DNA of 64,000 nucleotides, taken from assembly GCA_964023275.1 (NCBI GenBank), contig OZ029917.1, forward strand, positions 31,076,005 to 31,140,004, in the 5' to 3' direction. Every line of letters starts with the position of its first letter. Positions within the stretch are counted from its first letter, which is position 1. Below are positions 10,052 to 21,713 of the stretch, piece by piece. A model generated the notes under the pieces. That model was not told the origin of the DNA, did no database searches, and was given only the letters and a program-made list of their open reading frames with translations. The translations under genes and the position numbers were made by a program. The DNA comes from Norana najaformis (taxonomy: Eukaryota > Annelida > Clitellata > Crassiclitellata > Hormogastridae).

Positions 10052-11096
10052 AATTCTTAAACCACTGACTGAGTTCTTTTCTTTGATACAATAAGACATG
10101 CCTATCTCGCTGATAAACTTGCTGATCTTGCTATTCCTGATCACATTTATAATTGGATAATTTCCTTTCTAACCAACCGACAACATTGTACCAAGTTCCC
10201 CGACGGTGTCTCCATCTTAGTTGGCATAAATTCCAGTATTCGGGTTTGGGACTAGTGAACTTCATAATTGCCATATCCAAGTTTAAGCCTTTAGCACCCA
10301 ACAACAGGTTAATTAAATACGCTGATGACAGTTACCTTCTTATACCATCCTGCAATAGTTTGATGGTCCAGATTGAACTAGACCATGTTACCCTTTGGGC
10401 GGCTACGTGTAACTTAAAACTTAATTATAAAAAGACATGTCAAAAATGAGAAATGATAATTCACCGGTCAAGAATGAGAAATCAGTAAGTAATTTTACCT
10501 AATGTGATTCCCGGTTTAACCAGGGTACCAGAGATGACAATATTGGGTGTTACCCTATCAAGTATGTTAAGTTTTGATGCTCATATTGATCGGATTCAGT
10601 CAGGCGCGCCAGTCTTTTTATGCCATAAGAATTCTTGTAGCACATGACCTCACTGGCCCTAGGCTCTACGACTTTGTCCCAGCCACAACAGTGGCCAGGA
10701 TGCTGTACGCCTCTTCCGTGTGGTGGGGCTATGCTGAGGCACAGGCTAGGGCTCGGCTCGAGGTTTTGATGCGGAGACTTGTGCGTCTCCACTGTCTTCC
10801 TGAGGACTCCCCAATGTTCGATGAACTCTGTGGCACAGCCGATGCTTGTCTCTTGCAATCTTGAACAACCCAAACAATGTCTTACACCAGCTAATCCCGA
10901 CAGTTAAAACCTTCAGTTATTCCCTACGGCCCCACTCCCGTGACCATATTATTCCTCCCGCTGATAATTTAACATGTAAATGTTTTATCATTAGGATGGA
11001 TGTTGTATGCATATTAAGTTTTTCTTGTGTTCTTAAATACTTGTAAACCGGCATGCAATTAGCTATTGGTTAATAAAGAATATACTTACTTACTTC
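10052..11096 (+). mobile_element. CR1-group LINE, 3' half, decayed
   Basis: Broken plus-strand frames read FDTIRHAYLADKLADLAIPD and HIYNWIISFLTNRQHCTKFP (reverse transcriptase palm region), then YADDSYLL-like text with the catalytic YADD near 10318, then VARMLYASSVWWGYAEAQAR and LVRLHCLPEDSPMFDELCG, the thumb and C-terminal region. Many stops and shifts are present. The 3' end is AATAAAGAATATACTTACTTACTT, a short TTAC-repeat tail. The 5' boundary lies at the Harbinger target duplication. Confidence 0.8.
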
Positions 11097-11237
11097 TATC
11101 AATAGTGAAAATAGCCCTCTTAACATGGATGCAATTGTTGATAAGTTCACAGAGAGCAGTGAAAGCGTTGTGCAAAATATCTAATCCAGACAGCAATATT
11201 CCAGCCATGGCCATGGTCACATAAATGACCTGAAGAG
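11097..11237 (-). other. possible unassigned exon (low confidence)
   Basis: On the minus strand a good acceptor (TTTGTCTCTTCAG) precedes an open segment reading VIYVTMAMAGILLSGLDILH, then NAFTALCELINNCIHVKRAI and FTID, with donor-like GTAAGTAAG at the end. It is hydrophobic with one potential membrane helix. No family is recognised. The donor-like end coincides with the tail of the neighbouring LINE, so it may be fortuitous. Confidence 0.2.
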
Positions 11238-11939
11238 ACAAAAGCGAACGTTTCTTGATAATAAGTTTAAGAATGGGCATCAGTAGCCACAAAACACAAC
11301 TGACACATGTTAAACAGTAACAACAACTAAGCACTTCATACTTTATCACCGAAACAGGTAACCATTTCACAGGTGTAAAAAGCGTTGCAGTTTACTTGAC
11401 AGTTATGTCATTTCAGTTATTTCCGCCACCCTCAAAATTCGTTCCTAAGCAGCGACGTTTATTCGCATGAGCTAAAAATAGAAGCTCGTTGGATTGACAG
11501 CGGGAAGTAGAAAGCATAGCGTCATATGAGAGGGTCGCGACGAGAGTTCGGAGTTCATCGGATGCCATCGAAGGTCAATGACTTGTAGCTGAACCTGACT
11601 TCGCTGAGTGTTACCGCCGTTGAGGGTTCATGCAGCAGGGCCTATTGCGGTGATACCTCGGCATACACAGATGTCTTCAGTGCAGCCTCGATCAGTCGCT
11701 CTCCAAACACTCGTAGTCAGAAGACCAGCCGATGTGCCTCTGCTAACCAGATATACCCCACAGGGTAATCTGTCTTCTGTTTAGCCGCCTCTTTCTATGC
11801 TTGCCGGTCTCTCAATCTGTCTAGTCTCTCTTTTCCTAGCCTTGGCAATACCAGCCAACCAACCAAACATTTGGTGTGTCCGACTGCTCTTATGTCTGTT
11901 TATCTCTCTGCTTTCCTCTTTAGCTGTCTTTTCATCTGT

Positions 11940-12031
11940 TTATCTCTGTCTGTCTCTGTCTCTGTCTGTCTCTGTCTGTCTCTGTCTCCGTATCTGTCTC
12001 TCTATCTGTCTCTGTCTCTGTCTCTGTGTCT

Positions 12032-12115
<84 letters not shown>
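11940..12115. repeat. (TCTG)n/(TC)n simple repeat
   Basis: TCTGTCTC-type units to about 12030 grade into a pure CT dinucleotide run of about 80 bp. The SLSLSL and RERERE reading frames here are artefacts. Confidence 0.95.
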
Positions 12116-12116
<1 letters not shown>

Positions 12117-12182
12117 ACTTCGTAAGATCGAGAACTCGCGATGGATGAGGTTGCGGTCAGTGGGCAATAAATCGCCCCGCTG

Positions 12183-12183
<1 letters not shown>

Positions 12184-12222
<39 letters not shown>

Positions 12223-12223
12223 T
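12184..12223. repeat. (GCA)n triplet repeat
   Basis: About 12-13 uninterrupted GCA triplets. No coding frame around them is convincing. Confidence 0.95.
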
Positions 12224-12229
12224 GAGGCA

Positions 12230-13060
12230 GCAGCTGTAGTATAATGGTTGTAGTCCTCTTGCAACCTTTATTGTGTGAATAGGCATTAATCTCTACCAAA
12301 TGTTATGAATATGAAAGCCAGCTTGGTTTTTGTCAATCCTTTGCTTCCTTTGGTCACATCCTTTTCCTAGCCTCTCCATCTGAATGCTTCCGAGGTTGGT
12401 CTGCAGGCCAAGACCCTCCATGCAGCCGACCAATGCTTTGACACATTCTAATCGGTGCTGGGAATTAGCTAAACCGAGCGTCACTTAAGCATCCAACATG
12501 AAATGACAGAACGGGGTAATAATCGCTACAGTAGTCGATAAAACTCGTATCAATATTTTTCGCGACCTGTCTATTGGAAATGCTTACACTGTTCCCCATA
12601 TGAAGGTGGGCTAACGTAGACTTACGTTGAATTAAGCAGCTCGGCCATATTATGGAGAGGGATTTTGATAAATTAATGAATTCAGATCTCACGCTAATTA
12701 AAACAGACTTGTATATACGATTCATGTGATATATTATTACACAGATATTCAGTTCGGTTATAAATTTATCTGTTCGGAAATTAATAGATAGGGCCACAAA
12801 CAGAATCAACGCAACGAATCACCACGCTCTCTGCTATGCCTATATGTACTGTACATAGAAAGCGCCGGCAGACAGCACTACGCATACAACGACTTACAGA
12901 GAGATATGCAGTCAGGCAGACAGACAGACAGACGGACATTCACATTCACGCATACCTAGATAGAGACACAGAGACGGACAGAAAATGGTAAAAGTGGATA
13001 AATGAATTGCCCTGGAAGGTGCGTCAGCTGTTGATCGGATATAATGCACAGGTTCTATCT
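12230..13060. other. gene-free stretch
   Basis: No recognisable gene or element was seen. Short frames at 12293-12484 and 12465-12809 on minus have no similarity I can name. Confidence 0.4.
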
Positions 13061-13125
13061 AGTTGCTGCTGCTGCTGCTGCCGATGGTTGATAGAGACGA
13101 TCGCATCGTCGCTGCTTCAGATTCC

Positions 13126-13163
<38 letters not shown>

Positions 13164-13170
13164 TGCTGTT
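13061..13170. repeat. (CTG)n triplet repeats
   Basis: A short GCTGCTGCTG run near 13064-13080 and a longer TGC run at about 13127-13166 are separated by unique DNA. They are in inverted orientation to the GCA tract 900 bp upstream. CGGT units follow at 13170-13190. Confidence 0.9.
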
Positions 13171-13807
13171 CGGTCGGTCGGTCGACCGGTCTATCGAAAT
13201 CGTTTACTTACTAACCAGCTGCAAGCAATTCGTCCATCGTAGAAGCTCTAGTCGAATGTAAACAACGTTTCTGAAGCAACGAACAGCGTATGTAAGCATA
13301 ATAGAAGTATTATATTTACATCATATACAATCACATGTGCACATGAAGGCGCGACAGCTGACAGACGGACAGGGTCTGAACATAGGCCTACACAGTAGCA
13401 GATGGTCAGATGGTTGCGATAGGTACCTGGCCGTCTGTAGAACAGGTAACAGGTACAGCGCTTAATTCCCATCGGTGCCTTCAGCCACCCCTTACGACGA
13501 GTGCCAGTGAAAACGAGACGCCAACGGGGGGTGTCTTAAGTAAGATTCGAGCAACTGAAGAGTCGAAGAATCGAGATGTCTCTTAATTAAACTGACAAAT
13601 AAACAATTGTATTGTGATCATCTTCTTCGGTGATTTGAGAATGGACCGTGCCAGGCAGTCGATTTCCTATGGAAAAGCCCCACTCGCTGAACCCCATGAT
13701 CGAGCATTAGGCTCTAGAAGTGAATCTGGTCCCGCTGGCAAAGTACGAACATAGGAACAGACTAAACTTCGAGTTAAAACTAGTGTCCTAGAAATTAACA
13801 GAAATTC

Positions 13808-14014
13808 ATCTGTTGCAGTGCGTCCGAGTGGCCTTGCGCTGTTATATATTCCATCTTTGTACACAGGTTTGAATCCTGCAAATATAACAATAGACAACAA
13901 CTTGTCTCGGTTATTGGGGCCCAAGTATAATGTCTCCCTTCTGAAAATATTAAGTTCCTCTGACCGTATTATTGGGTTTTTCTCTGCCAAAAGAGGGAGA
14001 CAACTCTTTTGAAG
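13808..14014 (+). mobile_element. tRNA-headed SINE-like element
   Basis: The 5' part has A-box-like GCGTCCGAGTGG near 13822 and B-box-like GGTTTGAATCC near 13867, spaced as in a tRNA with a variable arm. About 130 bp of non-tRNA body follows, ending AGAGGGAGACAACTCTTTT. The GGGAGAYAACTC motif is familiar to me from molluscan repeats. Ends and target duplications were not resolved. The minus-strand ORF across it is an artefact. Confidence 0.45.
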
Positions 14015-14867
14015 TAAAGTCCAGAAGCACATCAGAAAAAAGCGTGGCTTAAAAATTGATTTTCATTTCATTTAAACGCAATCTTGAATAACAGTCGCAT
14101 ATTTAATCAGAAATCTGCGGAAATTGGCGAAATGATAGGCGATTGCTGCAGCTGGCGATGAACAAAGAACTGATGACAAAGATGATTTTACATACACGGC
14201 GAATGTTTTGCTCTTTGTTGCCTCCTTGCCGACACGATACCAAGATTTTTACGCTTGAAACAACGTTCATATTGGTTCAAATCGTCTGAACTCTTCTGAT
14301 TGGCTTTTTGGAGCAACCTTATCCTTATCTAGTTATTTAAAGCACTTATTACGCGCGCAATATCAGTACATCTGAATCTGATTAGAACGCTTCAGATTTC
14401 GGAAGAGGCCCAGAAAGAAGCCGAAGACTCGTATTGCCAAACTGTTTTCTCTTTGAAGACTAGTTCTGTGCTTTGGATCTGAGCATCGAATTCTATTATT
14501 CGTTGGTAAACCAACAATGAATGAAACAAACTGCGTCGTTCGATTTGCAGTATTCATATGAAAATCCATGAGCGATCGGAAGAATTTCAAGCCGACGAAA
14601 GCTTTTCCCTCTCACCAAAAGCAGAGAAATGAGGTCACAACGCATTCGCCACTGCAAAAAGAAGGACGAATTAGATAATGGAAGGAGGTCAGGGTATTCT
14701 TGTGATCCTATTAGAGATTTTTCCTTCATTAGAAGAGTAACGTACACACGGTGTGCTGTAGCAAAAATGTCGAGTCCTATATCTTATAATTTTATTAATT
14801 TATGCCAACAATCGTGAAAGCTCCAAGTGGACGTAACTAGTCAACGAGTTGGTGCTAAGACGAGATT

Positions 14868-14913
14868 GCCATGCATCTATGCATCTATGCATCTATGCAT
14901 CTATGCATCTATG
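14868..14913. repeat. 8-bp repeat ATGCATCT, 5 copies
   Basis: Five exact copies of an 8-bp unit. Confidence 0.9.
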
Positions 14914-15047
14914 CTGGTGAAGTAAACTAATGATAATAATTATTATTATAATCAGTCATAGTCACCTATGTCAAATAGTTAGCTTATGCAAGCAGCTTAA
15001 GAACGTACATGCCCCTCGTGCAGTCTGCCGTACAAAGATTGTCACAC

Positions 15048-15183
15048 GAGGCAGACAGACACAGACAGACACAGACAGACATAGACAGACCCAGACAGAC
15101 ACAGACAGACACAGACAGACACAGACAGACACAGACAGACACAGACAGACACAGACAGACACAGACAGACACAGACAGACAGA
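15048..15183. repeat. 10-bp repeat ACAGACAGAC
   Basis: About thirteen 10-bp units with two single-base variants (ATAGACAGAC and CCAGACAGAC). Long frames on both strands are repeat artefacts. Confidence 0.95.
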
Positions 15184-15989
15184 TTGACAAGCGCACATAA
15201 CTTACGAACTCAACGAGAATGGTGGGTGAGTCAACGCTGGGCAGTCTCTTTCCTTACTTATTCTCAACTCTAGTAAAAGCCAGCTAATGACCCGATTAGT
15301 TACTTCACCGCCCAAAGGCAGCTCGTGTGATTAGACGATTAGCAGTATTAACATCTGTAGAGGACGGTCATAAGTCAGTCAAAGCGCGGTAGGCCTACGG
15401 CTAACAGTAATTAGCCTCTAGTAGACTATGCATTCATCAATGAGCGCGTAAAAGAGGCGCTACATAATAATCGTTTGTGTTATACAGACTGATTGATATG
15501 TGGTGGACCCACTTGTACTGTAGTTGAATTCTGCACATAGAACAACCGATGATTGATATTATTGGCTATTGTTATGATTTTGCATAAATTTGGTATCGTT
15601 GATGGTTGTTTTATGGGTGTTTACGAGTCAAATGAGGTCAGAACAAAGCGAATGGAGTTGATGGCATTCACCATTAATCACCGTCCGAAACTCATCTCCA
15701 CATGGCCTTTCATTGGACGCTGATGGGAAAATTAAATGAAAATGACGTCACCGTAGAAATGCGTCTTCACTGGAGATGAATGAAAGTGACGTCAGACCAG
15801 CTGCTCCAAAGATGATCAATAAGCATGTAGACGACAATTTTTGATGAAATGTTAATGTTAGTAAATTCAGCGGCCCATGCGCTTTTTCATTCGGATACGA
15901 CATCATAGAATAGATGAACACGAGAGATCTCCCTACCGTCTAATCTTTCAATTTTCTCAAACCTTAATGTTATTCTTCTTCTTCTTCTT

Positions 15990-16660
15990 CAAGTTCTCTG
16001 CCCCCGGGCAGAATGCTCTCGCTCGTGCTGTCACCAAAACCCCCAAACACCATCACATCACCCCGGTTCTCAAATCACTGCACTGGCTTAAAATATCAGA
16101 ACGAATAGATTACAAAGTCTTTTCCCTCACCTACAACACACTTCAATCCTCCCAACCCTCCTATCTTCGTCAATTATTTACTATATTTATCCATCCACTC
16201 CGTTCAACCCGCTCCTCATCTGTCCTAACACTTCTTCGCCCTCCCGTCACCTCAACCTTAAAATTTGGAAATCGCTCCATAGCCATAGCTGCCCCACCCC
16301 TATGGAATGAACTCCCGCCAGAATTGTGACAGTTGTCAGGTCCATCATACGAACTCACCAACACTTCACTTTTTTCAGTTTCTGCGCAGGTCTTTCACTC
16401 AAGACTGGAAACATTTCTTTTCCAAAAATCTTATCCTGATTCTTCCTCTTCCCCTTATCTCTCTTCTCGCTTCAATTTCAAACATGGTCCACCGTAGCCG
16501 TCCGACTGTCTGACTGCCTGACTCCTGGATCTTGACCTGGAACCGAACCTTTTGCCTAGCGATTTTGTTTTGACTGAACGCCTGTGAATAAGCTGGTTCC
16601 CGCGACTTAGCTTTCGTTGGGCGCTGTAGAAATCTCGAGATTACGATTACAATTACAATG
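15990..16660 (+). mobile_element. CR1/L2-type LINE 3' end
   Basis: The plus strand reads ALARAVTKTPKHHHITPVLK, SLHWLKISERIDYKVFSLTY, then IAIAAPPLWNELPPEL: the conserved HITPVL..LHWL and A.P.LWN.LP motifs at the C-terminus of CR1/L2-type ORF2. After a stop a frame with FRRSFTQDWKHFFSKNLI follows. The 3' tail has GGCGCTGTAGAAATCTCGAG and GATTACGATTACAATTACAA, ending near 16660. Copies of the same family lie at 46386-47400 (-) and 53640-55930 (+). Confidence 0.8.
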
Positions 16661-16739
16661 TTCGAACGTCCAATGGCGCCAATCCAGACTTTGTGGAGTC
16701 TCCTCCTTCAGTTTTTCGTATCCGTCCAGCTAACAGTCT

Positions 16740-17940
16740 CCATCCTGTGCCATACCAATAACTCAAAAGCCTCCAGTCTTCATCTGATGTCTTCTTTTCT
16801 GATGGTCCATGTTTCCAATCCATTTAAGACCACGCTTCATATCAATATTTCGACCCTTCTTTAGGTTCCTGTTCAGTCCTCCTCTCATTAATTCTTTCCT
16901 CTTCTTAAAAGTATCTTTTCCCATTGCTATCCATCTTTTTCTTTCATTATGACATTTTGCATCTGTTGTAATCATACTTCCTAAGTAGCAGAACTGCTTG
17001 ACCTGTTCCAACTCTTCATCAGTTACTATTGTTCTAACTGTTGTTTCTTCTTTTCTGCTTATCTACATAGCCTTTGTCTTGTTGATATTTATTTTCTTAC
17101 CATATTCTATTGAAATTAGGTTCATTAGGTTCAGGGGTCCATCACCCTTTATAGACCTTCTAGTCTATTTGCCAGCATTGCGTGGTCATCTACTTTTATT
17201 CACGCTTCCATATTTTCTAGCGCTTCTCATACAAGTTCTTCAATATAGATATTATAATAGTAGTGGTGACAGCGGGCATCCTTGTCTTACTCCTATACGA
17301 ATTATTCCCAGTTCTGAATATTATCCTTCTATTCTTATTCTATCCTTCTGACCCATATACAGATTTTCAATGAGTCTTCTATCCTTCCAGTCAATTCCCA
17401 GTTTCCTGAGTGCACGCATCAGTATTTTCCAGTCTATTCTGTCAAATGCCTTCTCATAATCCACAAAACATTCATAAACATCTTGATCATGTTTTAGGCT
17501 TCTTTCTGCCAACACCCTTAGTGCTCCAATGGCATCTCTTGTACCTGTACCCTTCCTGAATCCGAACTGGTCTTCTCCCAAATACTCAGGTCCCTTATGT
17601 CTTGGCTTGTACTCTTTTTGTGATGATCTTTAGCATAATCTTGGAAACATGTGCAAGTAGGCTGATTGTTCAATGATCCTTAAAAGCCATTGCATTATTC
17701 TTCTGTTTCATCAGGATCATGATGGACTGTAAGAAGTCCTCTGGCCATACTCCAGTGTTGTATATGTTCTGGCACAGTCTTACCAGTTCAGCCATTGCTT
17801 TTTCTCCCAGATTTTTTAGGATCTCTGTCTGGATGTTGTCAGTTCCACTCGCTTTGTTATCTTTCATTTCGCTGATGGTTGTAAGTACCTCATCTTTCAG
17901 CACATCTGGTCCTACGTCTTCCTCGTCCTCTGGGGTGAGT
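16740..17940 (-). mobile_element. non-LTR reverse transcriptase fragment (CFDP2-like type)
   Basis: Minus-strand pieces in order are LTTISEMKDNKASGTDNIQT (pre-palm), GEDQFGFRKGTGTRDAIGAL then YECFVDYEKAFDRIDWKILM (first catalytic Asp region, F.DYEKAFD), a decayed middle at about 17000-17330, and EQVKQFCYLGSMITTDAKCH near 17010, the usual post-palm FCYLGS.I motif. This RT type is often misnamed craniofacial development protein 2 in databases. Frameshifts and stops make it dead. No clear tail was found. Confidence 0.8.
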
Positions 17941-17959
17941 CCTGATTAAGATGCGTGGG

Positions 17960-20900
17960 TAATGTAATGTAATGTAGACATTTAATTCGTATACATGTAA
18001 ACACTGCGATACAGTACACCCCAGGATGCTCTGTAAGCTCCCTATCAGGATTTCGGGAAGTAGATATCCATACATTTGGGTTTTAACCTGGCAAAAATAT
18101 TAAAAAGAACTTTCGAATTTAATTTGAATGCACGTTGAAATCAATTATGATCCCAGGCATTCTTAACAGGTTTAAAAATAACTCACAAAACCTCTCTCTT
18201 TTTGAGGCGTACTTCTACAGCATAGCCTTGTCCGTGATGCGGCGCCAAGCCGATCTCTCCTCCAAGCAGTGTGGAGCCCAATGTTCAAAGGTGAAAGATC
18301 TTTCTCCACACTTATAAAATATACAACATTAATGTAATATTCGGTTTTAAAAATAAATCCAAATCAGGTGTTAAATTATTACCTATCTGTGTAGGTGTTA
18401 ATTTATTTTTTCATTTTGTTTAACTGTTATACCTTCTGTCAGAGGTCTGACCACAAAACCTCTAAGTGTTTTGGTCATTTAGACGACTAAAGAAGACACT
18501 TTTGGCCACTGATTTGTAATTTCCGAGCATTGCTGCATGCATTAAAGAGGCTGTTCATTCGCAAAACTTCTTAGACTTTGGATGCAAAACAGCTGAGCGC
18601 AACTGGAAGGTCACTGGATGTAGGGTCAGTCTGTTTGACGACAAGCGAACAGCGATGCAAGACCATCCATTGTCCAGCTTATCGACTGAGATCGATCTAC
18701 CACGTTTTGTATGTAAAGAGACAATAGGCACCGCATTAAGAGTTATCTTACTTCTAAGCTACTGACCTGAACAAGTTATCAGCGATGAGCGAAGTGTTTT
18801 ATCTATCAAGAAGAAATGTGCCGCTGGACAATGGAATTCGAGCGACAGTGCATTAACAGGGTCATGTGGGCCTATGTAAAAGAGGACAGATGTTCAATAG
18901 AGATGCGTGCTACAGATAATCGACGGCATACCAAGTCACAATGAATAGTCGTAGTGTTTGCTTTGCATGCTTAGAATGTCACTTGTCTTCATAAATACCC
19001 GGCCATAGCCTCCCATTATGTATTAACCCCAAGGGCTAAACATATCTGTATGCTTCATTACCGCTTTCTGTCCCGCTCTAGGTGACCTCTGCATGGCTGC
19101 AAATACACAAACATAACTTCTGCTGCTCACAGCTGTTTTGCAATCTACGTAAATGGTAGCATACCTGCGTAACATCGGTCCACCTGTTATTCTGTCTAGC
19201 AGCAAGCGTGCTACCTGCATAACAATCAGTTTGCCTATCTACCAATGAGGCTATCTATCGACATGCTTACCTGCCAGTCTCCTCCCTTCACATTGTAAGT
19301 CTGACTACCTGCTAGTTGACCTTTATGCCGGTAAGTCAGCCTATCCTGTCAGCTCTGTATACCGAATTTTCAGCCAGCCTACCTATGCATCAGCCTGGTC
19401 CTCAGTGTGTCTATCGTCGAAGTCTGCGTGTGTCTGTTAGTCAGTCTCGCCGTCATCAATGTCTGGCTGGGTTGGTGAATTGCATTATCTGCATTGCGGG
19501 GGTATTATGCGACGATCGTCGTCGTGTTCGCTACAACCGGGTAAAAGACTCCTAATGTCGCGTTACAGATTGATACAAAGCGCGCCAAATGACCTCAGTT
19601 TCCCCCCAGCTGCCACCACCCGCCGCCGCCGCCGCCATCCGCTGTATAGGACGATGAGGTTAGAGACGACGCATGCATCGTGCAAGGTCAGTTGCTGAAG
19701 CAGAACAATTATCGTCGCAACAGCCACCCAGGTTTAAGTGCACTAAGCCACGGCGAGTGGGTGTACCGGCGTGATGGAACGCAGACTGGCTGCAAGCGTT
19801 CGCTTCCGAAATCTATAAAAACCGACGTGATGTTGCTGCATCTGCATCTACAGGGATGTTTCGATGATGTTTTCGATAGCATGGAACGGGACTTCGGGGA
19901 ATGATAAGGTTTACTGGCCCATCAATGATGTCTTTCTTATAAAGAATGCCATGAACTCTCGTCTGAGATATTCGTAGTTACGCCTTCACTTCCGACGAAA
20001 ATTCCAGTAAATGGTAGACAGCAGTTTTGTGACCATCTGAGTTTATTGCATCTGCAGATAATTTGCACATTTTTATTAATTATGTCTGACTCTGTGTCTT
20101 CGTCGCAGATGTTTAGAAACTTGTATTCTAAACTTGACGAAAGCGAACTACTTTACAGACTGCAATATGTTTCATAAGCTTTCATAGCTTGCTATGAATC
20201 ACACTTATAGGCTACAAGTCGAGCGGTGACAGAAGATTTAATTAATTTCGCAATCAGTGTCTGTTGCAGAATCAACATTCTTCAACCAAACCCCGCAAAT
20301 CAGGCTAAGTCGGTAATTTCTCGACAAAGTAAACAATTTCTCACTTATTTCACAATACCCAGTTTACATATAACGGGTATATATTCTGCTTTTGCCTACA
20401 AACGAAATCTACACGTGTCTGTTTGTTTATCTGTATGTATGTATGTATGTATGTATGTATGTATGTATGTATGTATGTATGTCAGTGTATTGATTTATAA
20501 ATACGAGACACTGCATTATAAAACAATGCATAAAGAATCATTGTTCTTCAGACTCTTAAAATTCATTTAAGTCTTCTGATTGTCAAATTCTGCTTCATTT
20601 AGGAATTGGAACTGTGCTGAGTCAATGATGTCAGTCTCTATTAGGCTCCGCATGTTGAAATAGGTCGTAGATTTGAGTCAAGATCTAGATGACATTAGTG
20701 ACTCAAATACTGTTGAATGAACAGCATTTGAGAAAGTGTTCTTCATCTATCCTACAGTATCATTAATATTATTCCTATTATAAGTTATTTAGCTGTCTCA
20801 ATCTCTTTTTCATGTCCATTTCTTTTACCTGTGCACAATGGAGCTAACAGATGCCAATTCCTCACTCGCAGTGAAGGCATTTCACAAGATGATTCTACTC

Positions 20901-21700
20901 GTCCCTTCTAATCATCTGAGCTACAGAACTGGAGACAAGCAGACCGGACCACCAGCCCCTTACTGTCATAGTCATTTCCAGCCACTGTAGACATGTCGCT
21001 TGCAGATTCAGAGTCCAAGGCACATAACCCCCTTAAAGATGGGGAAGAGAAAACAACTTGCCTCTGTCAGCGAATAATCTAATTCCTCCTTGTTCCTTAC
21101 GTGGAGTGCTTGTCTACGCGCCTCCGTAGAAACTTCCCAGAATCATAGCAACTGGTCCCGAGGTTGAAGGATTGTACGATTGAAGCAGAAACACTGTCAT
21201 AGCAATCCAACAATAAGGCATCTTGTTAACCTCTCAACTTGTTTTGGCACTCATTTACGAACCCCGAACGGATGGCGTGCGTGCTAAGTTAGGCCCAGTG
21301 ACCTTATATTTCATAAAAGTTAACCCATCCAAGTGTTAATTGGGCTCATCGTTGCTTAATTCACACACGTAGTACTTATTAGTGACGTGTCGATAGGGCC
21401 ATCCATTGATATGCTATCAATGTGTGGCCTGTTGTCTCGCATAAAACATCAGTGCTTCAGTCTCTACTTGAGTCAAGTATGGAATGTCATATTCGTGCAG
21501 ATTTTGTTTGTGGACAAGAAGCGGAGGATGAGAGGAATTTTGCATTAATTGTCGTACGGTGTAATTTGCATATTTCGCTTCTTACAAGAGTTCTGTGTTC
21601 AACCTGATCGCCATTATTTTAGCAGTCTGAACGCTACTGGCTTCTTAAAGCTACACATTTATGGTGCGCCATAACTTTGACAACGATTCAATTGTTGCAG
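17960..21700. other. gene-free stretch upstream of GPCR
   Basis: Apart from a TGTATGTA microsatellite at 20427-20482, no exon, element terminus or RNA gene is recognised. The 60-80 codon frames (for example 19316-19555 and 19680-19904) show no known motif. The 5' untranslated region and promoter of the GPCR should lie in the last few hundred bases, but no TATA box or initiator could be assigned. Confidence 0.45.
20427..20482. repeat. (TGTA)n microsatellite
   Basis: About 13 TGTA units, interrupted only at the edges. Confidence 0.95.
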
Positions 21701-21713
21701 CAGCGTCAACAAA

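Noticed and set aside
11797-12299. 128- and 119-codon frames (SLSLSL and RERERE)
   Set aside because: CT/GA dinucleotide repeats only.
13667-14032. 121-codon minus-strand frame as a gene
   Set aside because: It runs through the SINE-like element with its tRNA-like head on the other strand.
14930-15200. Several frames on both strands
   Set aside because: 10-bp ACAGACAGAC repeat.
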